In this document: piece by piece, positions 36,119 through 44,000 of the stretch
How the letters are laid out: every line of letters starts with the position of its first letter
Numbering within the stretch: position 1 is the first letter of the stretch
Assembly (NCBI GenBank): GCA_964455525.1
Contig: CAYVWR010000009.1
Coordinates: 124,001-188,000, forward strand
Direction: 5' to 3'
Source: JAFDZV01 sp964455525
GTDB lineage: Bacteria > Bacteroidota > Ignavibacteria > OLB7
DNA length: 64,000 nucleotides
Program-made: the position numbers and the translations under genes
The notes under the pieces: generated by a model
Told to the model about the DNA's origin: nothing
What the model saw: the letters and a program-made list of their open reading frames with translations, nothing else
The model's database searches: none

Positions 36119-36499
36119 TCAACGAGGTCCGACCTCACCTGGGGTATCCCCTGGCAGGCCATCCACCTCGATGACCGGCCGGATTTCCACAGTTCCCCGG
36201 CGAACCATGGGAATCCGCTCGGCGATGGCGATCGCCTCATCGAGATCGCTGGCATCGACCAGGAAATAGCCACCGAGTTGTTCCCGTGTCTCCGCAAACG
36301 GGCCATCAACCACAAGACGTCCTCCATCGCGCACACGAACGCTTGTAGCCATCGCCGTAGGGTACAACGGGGCTGTGGCCAGGTACTGGCCTGCGGCATC
36401 GAGCTGATGAGCAAGCTGTACGGATTCCCGATAGCACTGCTCCCGCTCGGTCTGGCTCAGGGCCTGCTCATCTCCGTAAATCAGCAGCATAAATCTCAT
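36119..36499 (-). CDS. YciI/DGPF-family protein
   Basis: 126 aa. It begins MRFMLLIYGDEQALSQTERE and holds DGPFAETREQLGGYFLVDAS, DLDEAIAIAERIP, and an extra C-terminal strand (VEIRPVIEVDG). A GAGGACG sequence precedes the ATG. It lies between the VOC gene and the tandem YciI gene on the same strand, and is probably read from the upstream ECF42-type promoter unless the hairpin at 36585-36625 stops transcription. Confidence 0.9.
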   Translation of the reverse strand: MRFMLLIYGDEQALSQTEREQCYRESVQLAHQLDAAGQYLATAPLYPTAMATSVRVRDGGRLVVDGPFAETREQLGGYFLVDASDLDEAIAIAERIPMVRRGTVEIRPVIEVDGLPGDTPGEVGPR

Positions 36500-36584
36500 A
36501 CGTCCTCTTCTGTTTCTGCCAGGCTAGCCGCCAGCCATGGCGCTTATGATCAGAAAGGGCACGCTCCCGCTTGCAACAGCATCG

Positions 36585-36625
36585 GGAACCAGTCTATCCG
36601 GCGGCTCGTCGGATAGACTGGTTCC
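36585..36625 (-). terminator. Perfect 16-bp inverted repeat between YciI genes
   Basis: 36585-36600 (ggaaccagtctatccg) pairs fully with 36610-36625 around a 9-nt loop, 38 nt after the stop of the tandem YciI gene. It is the longest perfect stem noticed in the window and lacks a U-tract. Confidence 0.6.
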
Positions 36626-36663
36626 GAGCACCGGTACTGGCGCCCGGCGTTTCAAGCGCTCGA

Positions 36664-37566
36664 TTACCGCCCGGAGCGCTCCCGAAACTCGCGTTCCGCC
36701 TCGAAGACTTCCGGCATCTTCTCGACGAGATCGGAGGGGAAATCCGACTCGCTGAACACCTGCCGCCCTTCGATCTCCCCCTCTCCGCCAATCATGGCAC
36801 AGCGCCTCGCCCATTCGATCGCCTCTTCTCTGGAGTTCACCTGGATGATCGTGTAGCCAGCGATCAGCTCCTTTGTCTCGGCGAACGGACCATCGACAAC
36901 GGTACGCTTTCCTCCAGAAAAATAGACCCGTGCCCCTTTGGAACTAGGGTGAAGCCCTTCGGCCTCGGCCAACACACCATTCTCCACCATGTCGGCCAGG
37001 CACGCGCCCATTTCCGCAAGAACCTTCTCGTCGGGCAAAGCGCCCGCCTCCGATTCCTGGGTAGCTTTTGTCATCAGCATAAACCTGATCGTTGCGGATT
37101 CCCCGGCGGCTCCGCTCCGGGCGGCGTTCCGGCTCTGCTCACGAAATGCTGTCTCCTGTTCACGCCATCCCGATTCCCCTTCACTCACAGGAAAATCCTC
37201 CATCTCGAACACCTGGCGTATCTCGATCTGCCCCTCGGCATCGCTCGGGATCAGAGGGCTTTGTATATCCATAGGGACACGTTGTGCCCACTCGATCGCC
37301 TCTTCCTTTGAATCCGCCTGGATCATCCAGAATCCGGCGACAAGCTCCTTCGCCTCGGCGAACGGCCCGTCCGTTACAGTGAGCGTTCCTCCGGCATTGC
37401 GCACACGGAAGCCCTTGGAACTGGGATGCAGCCCCTCGCCAGCCAGAAGAGCATCAGCCTGTATCAACTCGTCGTTGTACCTGCCCATGGCTCCGAGAAT
37501 CGCTTCATCTGGCATCACCCCTGCCTCTGCATTCTGGTCGGACTTAAGCAGCATGATGAATCGCAT
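36664..37566 (-). CDS. Tandem YciI protein (two fused YciI domains)
   Basis: 300 aa with two complete YciI/DGPF units. The first (residues 1-120) has TDGPFAEAKELVAGFWMIQA and SKEEAIEWAQRVP. The second (160-275) has VDGPFAETKELIAGYTIIQV and SREEAIEWARRC. Both halves also share GLHPSSKG. They are joined by a charged linker (residues 130-160). Internal duplication is clear by eye. AAGGAGA precedes the ATG. An ECF42-type promoter at 37650-37679 lies 84 nt upstream, so it is a likely ECF42 target. Confidence 0.92.
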   Translation of the reverse strand: MRFIMLLKSDQNAEAGVMPDEAILGAMGRYNDELIQADALLAGEGLHPSSKGFRVRNAGGTLTVTDGPFAEAKELVAGFWMIQADSKEEAIEWAQRVPMDIQSPLIPSDAEGQIEIRQVFEMEDFPVSEGESGWREQETAFREQSRNAARSGAAGESATIRFMLMTKATQESEAGALPDEKVLAEMGACLADMVENGVLAEAEGLHPSSKGARVYFSGGKRTVVDGPFAETKELIAGYTIIQVNSREEAIEWARRCAMIGGEGEIEGRQVFSESDFPSDLVEKMPEVFEAEREFRERSGR

Positions 37567-38038
37567 TGTTATCGTCTCCTTTAAATTTCAGGATGTGAGC
37601 AAGGCATCCGGCCACCCCCGGCCGGGCAACACCTCGCGCCCTACAACCTTATGTCGAACGACCCAGGGCGAAATCGACAGGGAGAATATCTTTTTTTCGC
37701 CCGGACCGCATCGAGCGATCCACCCAACTATCATAGTTGAATTTTTCCGGGAACGCCTCCATGCATTCGATACGAGGATTCAAAACCGGAGGAAAAGATA
37801 ACAGGCATCCCGGAAATATCCCGAGGTGCATTTTTTCGCTTAAGCTCGTACAACCGGATAACCTTCGGCAACAAAGAAGCCGTTCCACCAGGGAACAGCT
37901 TCCGGCGATGCTGTCCCTTGGGAAAACGGCTCCATGGTAATCGGCCCTGCTCCAGGGCGATGGTAGATATTGTCAGCACCCGATCCTCCTGGCCGAACAG
38001 GCTCAGAGCGCCACCTTGATCGGGATTGGGAAGGATTA
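37567..38038. other. Intergenic region with ECF42-type promoter
   Basis: Holds the promoter at 37650-37679 of the tandem YciI gene. To the right it becomes AT-richer and merges into the decayed patch at 38-39.3 kb. No gene seen. Confidence 0.4.
37650..37679 (-). promoter_or_regulatory. ECF42-type promoter upstream of the tandem YciI gene
   Basis: Minus-strand TGTCGA (37679-37674), 17-nt spacer, CGACATA (37656-37650). The element is flanked by an upstream A-tract and a downstream GTTGTAGGG, exactly as at 36019-36048. Confidence 0.8.
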
Positions 38039-38596
38039 TCAGCGAGTGCCGACAACGACACAGTATTGAACTGCCTCTGTTACGCCATCGACACGAATGA
38101 TTGCATTCATCGCATCATCCAGGAAACCACCGACGCAGAGCCCACCAAGCCCCAGTGCTTGAGCACCGAGCAGGATATTCTGCCCGATATGCCCAACCTC
38201 TATCAAGGCAAACCGATAGGCCCGTTCACCATATTTGAACTTGATACGAGTGAGTACGGAATTCATCAGGAAACAGACATTCGATGATTCGATCGCCTCC
38301 CCAAGAGCCGGCATAGCATCGGACAGGCGATCCACAACATCAGAGCCACACTCGATCTGATAGAGTGAATGCTCGATAGCATTGAAATAGTACAGACCAC
38401 GCTCCATGCCCTCGATATCAACAACAACGCAGTAGAGTTCGATAGGAAAAAGCCCACCTCCAGAGGGAGTAGTTCTAAAGTTCCAGCATGATCCATCATC
38501 GGAATGCTGGGTTTCGGTAATACCATTGGCAGTATGGAGCAACATCGATTGTGGTAGACATCGTCTCAGTGATGTAATGGAACTGGTGATGAGCAT
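38039..38596 (-). pseudogene. N-terminally truncated SagB/ThcOx-type dehydrogenase
   Basis: 185 residues. The frame has LLHTANGITETQ, TTPSGGGLFPIELYCVVVDI, GLYYFNAIEHSL, FKYGERAYRFALIEVGHIGQ and ALGLGGLCVGGFLDDAMN. These are the ordered motifs of SagB-type FMN-dependent nitroreductase-fold dehydrogenases, which oxidise azolines in some peptide natural-product pathways. The usual N-terminal 40-60 residues before the ANGIT block are missing and no fitting frame lies upstream, so it is probably a fragment. No YcaO or precursor gene is nearby. Base composition is AT-richer than the neighbours, suggesting acquired DNA in decay. Confidence 0.65.
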
Positions 38597-38620
38597 GGAA
38601 GATGTGGCTGATTCTGGTTG

Positions 38621-38989
38621 CTATAATGTGTCGATCGGCACAGAGGTCTCTACAATTTCCCCATCCCTGTTGAACTCAACGAGCGTAAAATCTCCAAGGC
38701 CGAGCGGCCGATGATTCACGACAACATAGGCAGCGATAAATGTAGCGGTGTTCTCTGTGCGATACCCAACGATGCTTGCAGCGATATGGCTATCCTCCTG
38801 CTCAAAGCTGAATGTCTTGAAGCTGGGAAGGACACCAATCACAAAGGGAAGCGTTGTCGATGGTTTCTCATAATGATCCTCAATGTTGACGCCGATCAGA
38901 ACCTGAGCACGATCCGAATGAAACTCAAGTCCCTTCTCCTCAAAGTATCCAAGGGATGGTGTGTTTCTATCGGGATAGATGCTGCGAGC
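38621..38989 (-). pseudogene. Orphan reading frame without a start, unknown family
   Basis: About 122 codons open after a stop, with no ATG near the beginning. The translation is protein-like (GYFEEKGLEFHSDRAQVLIG; GVLPSFKTFSFEQEDSHIAA; VVVNHRPLGLGDFTLVEFNR). Upstream, another frame holds RRQMVREICEPMELPVLSGQ. This suggests a gene broken by a frameshift next to the SagB fragment. I do not recognise the family; it may have belonged to the same lost operon. Confidence 0.45.
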
Positions 38990-39282
38990 CTATTGGCATT
39001 ACGTAGAGAAGACACGTAGAGGAGATCGGCATGATATGCTATCGAACTGACCGGACAGAACAGGCAGTTCCATCGGCTCACATATTTCACGAACCATCTG
39101 GCGCCTAGGCATACTAACGAAACAGATCGTTTCTACCTTGTGCACTTTGGGAAATTGTATTGCAAGTCGGGGTGAGGCATGTGGGCTTGAAGCCCATTCC
39201 GGTATTCCTTTACCCTTTAGACATTAATGTACTTGCCAGTAAATAAAATACATCGTGCAAATATCCGGCGATCAAGGTAGCG
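38990..39282. other. AT-rich intergenic patch
   Basis: It includes the frameshifted upstream part of the orphan frame and a low-GC stretch (about 39190-39260) with no gene. Confidence 0.35.
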
Positions 39283-40608
39283 TCACTTCTCCCCTTTTTT
39301 CTTCCCCCTCCGGGGGCGTGCATTCAGCCGCAGCTTGTTGGCACGAACCTGTACCGATACAACGGTACGATCCAGAATCCGGGCGATCTCCTCATAGGCC
39401 ACACCAGCACGATGAAGCTGTATCAGCTTTTCAACATCCTCGGCAGCCCAGTGCCGCGCCGCCTCTCTTGCTACTCCCAGCTTTGCCGCACGCAGACGGA
39501 CAGCACTTGTTGTGCGGTCGAACAGCTCACCCAACGCAGCAGACTCCATTGTGCCGAAGAGCTTCCGCAATCGTTCATCCTCCTGCGGTGTCCACGGCCG
39601 CGACGTGTTCTCCCTGCCAAGGCCAAGCGTGTGGATACGCGCACGTACGGCACCCACAGGACGATCCATACGCCGCGCAATCTCGGGATATGGCAATAGC
39701 GGCTGAAGCTTTCGCAGCAGACGCTCATCCTTGGCATTCCAGGCCTTCTGCGGGCGCAGAATCCCCAGGGCACGGGCATGAGCCTTGACATCCACCTTCG
39801 TCCGTTTCAACGTATCAGCGATATGCCGCATATCATATCCCTGGGCATGCAACGTGCGCAGACGTTGATCCTCCCGTGGCGTCCATGCACGTGGCGGCAT
39901 CCGGCGTTTCAATCCGAGAACGTGGGCCTGCCCCATCACCGATGCCGCTGTGCGCCCGATACGTTCTCCGATCTGCCCAACCGTTTCTTTCCCGTAATAT
40001 TTCCGAAGGATCTTTATCTCGCGTTGTGTCCACTCGTGCTGCTGCCTGATTGTTATCCCGTGCCGATGCAGATGCCCCGTGACGCTCTGGTTGGTGCGCT
40101 TCAATATCCGCGCAATTTTCATCATTGTGCCGGGACGCTTGCCAAATTTTTCAAAGAGGGCTCGCGCTTTATTTGTTTCCTTCTCGTTCCACATATGTGT
40201 TCTATATCCTGGGATGCCGAACTTTTTTGCACGCGATCGTATGGCTACGATAGTTCTACCAAGAAGCGCTGCGGTGTATTCGGAACCATGAGTGGTATAG
40301 TAGGCACACAGAATTTCATTCTGTTCATCGGTCCAACGGTCGCGGTGGTAGGATCGCTTTACAGGTGGCGGCTCGGGAAGGTGCATCCAGCGGCCGGGAA
40401 GACGCCGTGATGGTGCCGATGGCGGAGTTTTTCCTGGGGGCTGAGAGGGTGTGCTTGGCGTTTTCCTGTTCCGTCCAGCACGGATTTGCGGAGCGGGCTT
40501 GGAGGGCACCGAGCCGGAGCGGGATGTTCCGGGGCTTTTTGCATCGTCCCCTTCGGTTTTCCCCACGGAGGACGAGGGGCGCGATAACGGTTGTTTACGT
40601 GTTGCCAT
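39283..40608 (-). CDS. Protein of seven tandem SANT/Myb-like HTH repeats
   Basis: 441 aa from ATG 40608. Residues 1-95 are basic and Pro/Ser/Lys rich. Then seven units of about 46-52 residues follow, each starting at a Trp: WTDEQNEILCAYY, WNEKETNKARALF, WTQREIKILRKYY, WTPREDQRLRTLH, WNAKDERLLRKLQ, WTPQEDERLRKLF and WAAEDVEKLIQLH. Each has IAxxLxRT or similar and a third helix like SVxxRAxxLGI. This is the SANT/Myb or GcrA-like trihelical fold. It ends in a basic tail (RPRRGKKKGEK). It should bind DNA along a long site; no partner is known. Such multi-repeat proteins are common in eukaryotes and unusual in bacteria. Confidence 0.8.
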   Translation of the reverse strand: MATRKQPLSRPSSSVGKTEGDDAKSPGTSRSGSVPSKPAPQIRAGRNRKTPSTPSQPPGKTPPSAPSRRLPGRWMHLPEPPPVKRSYHRDRWTDEQNEILCAYYTTHGSEYTAALLGRTIVAIRSRAKKFGIPGYRTHMWNEKETNKARALFEKFGKRPGTMMKIARILKRTNQSVTGHLHRHGITIRQQHEWTQREIKILRKYYGKETVGQIGERIGRTAASVMGQAHVLGLKRRMPPRAWTPREDQRLRTLHAQGYDMRHIADTLKRTKVDVKAHARALGILRPQKAWNAKDERLLRKLQPLLPYPEIARRMDRPVGAVRARIHTLGLGRENTSRPWTPQEDERLRKLFGTMESAALGELFDRTTSAVRLRAAKLGVAREAARHWAAEDVEKLIQLHRAGVAYEEIARILDRTVVSVQVRANKLRLNARPRRGKKKGEK

Positions 40609-40679
40609 GGCGTAGTGTTCTGGAACGATAGGATCACACCGGCATCTCACATCTCGTTCTCTGCGGTCTCCTCTACCAA

Positions 40680-40722
40680 CAGATCCGTAGTCAGATGCTC
40701 TATCCAATTGAGCTACGGGTGC
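40680..40722 (-). pseudogene. 5' half of a tRNA-Arg(ACG) gene
   Basis: The minus strand reads GCACCCG-TA-GCTC-AATTGGATA-GAGC-A-TCTGA-CTACGGA. These are an acceptor 5' strand, a D-arm with the canonical Arg D-loop, an anticodon-stem 5' strand and a loop with anticodon ACG. After GGATC the expected stem partner, T-arm (GTTCGAA) and acceptor 3' strand (CGGGTGC) are absent. It is a truncated tRNA, probably an integration or rearrangement scar. Confidence 0.7.
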
Positions 40723-40993
40723 AACGAGCCGATGGCGTTACGCGGAGAGACGGAGTGCCATCAGAGGAGGGGGCAAGTTACGCATGCAGCCCCTCTTCGA
40801 GAAACAACGAGTTATGACTGCGGATAGGCATAGGATCGCGCACACTCTGCTTATACCGCCGTTTCCAAGCATCAGCAGCCCCACTGTACGGGAACTGAGA
40901 TCGGGGCTTGAAGGCACATCACTCCATCTTGGAATTGATCGAGAGGGTTCGATAGCTGTCCGGCATGATCCGAACAGTCGCCACAATAACAAC
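40723..40993. other. Intergenic region beside the giant array
   Basis: No coding frame of quality. It lies between the broken tRNA and the terminator hairpin of the giant-gene array. Confidence 0.35.
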
Positions 40994-41021
40994 GGAGGCC
41001 GCCCATTCCCGGACGGCCTCC
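40994..41021 (-). terminator. Hairpin after the giant-gene array
   Basis: ggaggccg/cggcctcc (8 bp perfect, 12-nt loop), 28 nt after the stop of the 3043-aa protein. On the minus strand it is followed by gttgttattg, which is moderately U-rich. Confidence 0.7.
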
Positions 41022-41049
41022 ATTTATGAGACGACGATATCACTCCCCT

Positions 41050-44000
41050 CTATACCACCAGCACATTCTCCTCGACATTCACCAGACCGGATGAGTTGAT
41101 GACGCCGATCTTGAAGCGGTGATAAATGACCTGCCCGTTCTCATCCAGCTTCAACAGCTCACCCGGCCAGTTGTAGGAGACCGTATCTCCCTGCGGCCGC
41201 ACCACTTCCCCCATCTTCACCCACTGCCCCTGGCTGCTCATCTTGTAGAGGGTATAGAGGGCGTTGTAGGTGACATTATCCCACGTGAACACCACATCGG
41301 TGTACTTCAGCACCTTGGTCCCGTTCGGTGGCAGTGCCATCACCGTCACCTTCTCATCCGCATTGATAGCTGGCGCAGGTGGATTCACGGTATCCATGAT
41401 GCTTACCAGCACCAGCTCCGACGGTATCGATGGCACATACTCTAGCACTGCCTCCTCGTTGCGGATCTCGCGCAGCACCACCAGACGGTAGAACAGGGGC
41501 TGGCCGTATGGGACAGACTCTCCAGGCTTGAGATCGGCAAAAGTATCCACCACCCTGTAGAGCTTATCGGCGGCCAGATTCTCCGGCAGATCGAACGTCC
41601 CCACCTCATCCATCAACCGTATCGTCTGCGCCATCTCCTCGGAGGTGGCACGGTAGAGGCGCACCTTTTTCAGGTTCTCCCCGGACGGATACCGGTTAAA
41701 CTCGAACGTCACCGAGGGGCTGGTTCCAAGCACCTGGTTCTCCGGCTGCGCACGAACCCTCCCGATCTCTGGAGCCACCGGGGGCACCGAGTTCACCAGC
41801 CGGACAGGCCCTAGCATCTGGCTGGCGGAGCCGGCCTTCAGCATGTTTCCGAACTCCCTGGTGAAATAGAAGTAGATGTTCCGCGATGCGCCATCGAGCG
41901 TATAGTCGGCGAACCGCACCACGTACCGCCCATCAACTCTGGTTCCCCTGCGGGCCATCGGGAACGCATCGTAATCCGCATCGTTCAGCGCCAGCAGGGC
42001 ACCGTCCCGGTGGAGCACCGGCTTCTTGCTCGATGTCTGCAACGATGCGTTCTCCTTGATCTGCTGGTAGATCACTGGGGACTCCGTCAGCGGGAGAAAC
42101 GCCTCCTCGATGGCCCGTTTGATATCGCCGTCTCCGGCCTGTAGGGACGCATTTCCCTTGAAGGACTCATAGCCTTCCCGGCTGCGGTCCGGCTTTGGGA
42201 ACCTGAACGTGGGAGCGCCCGGCTCGGTGCTCGTGCTCCTGGCGATGAAGAGCTTCTCCCCGTTTACCATCTCGGTCCGTACCAGGATGAGATCCAGCCA
42301 GCGATCCGCGAGATACGGATCGGTATCTCTGCGTGGCAGATTCGGAAGGATCTCGTCCACGATCGTGGGCTGTTTGTAGAGCGTGGCGAGGATAGCCATT
42401 TCATCGGCGCGATAGAAGTGCATCGCATAGACCGTCCTCCCCGCCGGTATCTCCGTATCGAACATGAAGGTCGCCTTGCCATAGATATCGGGGCGGGTGG
42501 CATATAGCGGGCCGGTAGGAGCGGCCGGGGCCTGGGGATCAATGATAAGGCGAGCCAGATGCACGGCCGGTGCGCTCAGTCCCGAACGGTAGGGGTGCAT
42601 CCCCTCGGCATGCGTAGTATCCACCGACTTCGCCGCGATATAGGTGATACGGGATGTCTCCGGTGATGTCGGCATGATATCCCCGGCCGCAACACCCTCG
42701 GCGCTCCAGTTGATATAAGCACGGTACGAGGGATGGAAGTTCACCGTTGCAGTGACCATCGCTCCGTTGGCAGGGGCTATCTTCTCCTCCTTGTCCATCA
42801 CATAGAGCTTCACCCGATCCTCGCCACCACGAACCTCCGTCTCTATCCTCAGCACCTCCACCACTCTGATATCCTCTGCGTTCTGATAGTTCGGTATCCG
42901 TGCCGTTCCCTTGTAGAACGACACCGCTCCAGAATGCTGCACATCATAAGGATGGAGCGTGGTGCCGGGCATGATAACCTCGAAGACCCCCGGCACTGTC
43001 CCCACCCGTTTCACTTCGCCGTTCGGGTCTACAAACCCGCCGATGGTGCTGACCACCTCCCTCCCATCCTCATAGGTGGTTTCGGTATGGATACCTCCGC
43101 CGGTATAGGGATGCGCATTGAAATCGGCGAGCATGATACGGTGGCTCGTCAGCCGCTGCCATCCGGCAGTGATCCCCTTTGCTTCATCCATCCCCATCAT
43201 GTTCTCCACGATCAGGAACGTTTCGCTGGCTCGCGGAGCTATCGGCGTTCCCTGGGCACGATTCCCCGCAGCATCGGCCGGCACGAGCAGCTCGATGGTG
43301 ACGAGGGGATAACCGTTGGTCCCCGCCTCCACCTTCGTGATGGTGAAGCTGTTGGTGGCGGTCACCAGCATGCTCCCTTTGAACCGCTCATAGTCGGCCG
43401 CAGCTATCGTCGGCTCCACCGTCCTCGGCGTCTCCTCGGCGATCTCGGTGTAGCTGGTCAACTGCACCCTGGCCGTGTGGAGCGGCAAGGTCTGAACCGT
43501 GACCTCCCCGATCATGCCGTTGACCCTGGCTGGCTCCTCCGAACGGAAATACAGGTCCACGGCATTGGCCTTCTGATAGGCCTTGTTATGGATATGATTC
43601 CAGTCGAACGTGACGCGGGTCTTGCCGAAGAATGCCGAATCCTGCTCCGAGGGGGAGGTGAACAGAGGGGGCTCCTCGGGCTGGATGTATTGCACGCTCA
43701 GGTTTAGCGGCGGCAGCAGCGTGTTCCGCACCGGGAACTGATTGTTGATCTCCGGCCCCTTCACCACAGAGGAAACTCTGGAGAACCAGTTGATGCCGTA
43801 GATGCCATAGACATGCAATCCTGTGTTCTCCGGCTTGTTTTGAATCCGGTGAATATAGAACGGGTTCGGCATGTCGGGAATCGGCATCACCTCTGGATAT
43901 CCCTGTGCATCGCGATACGGCTTGAAATCGTTCTTGGCATGTTCTCCAAGGTCGTTGCTCGGATCGGGGATCTCCCAGATGGGAGCCCCTCCGGTCACCC

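Noticed and set aside
36585..36625. 16-bp perfect inverted repeat as an insertion-sequence end or CRISPR repeat
   Set aside because: Only one copy, directly after a stop codon, with a short loop. A transcript hairpin explains it better.
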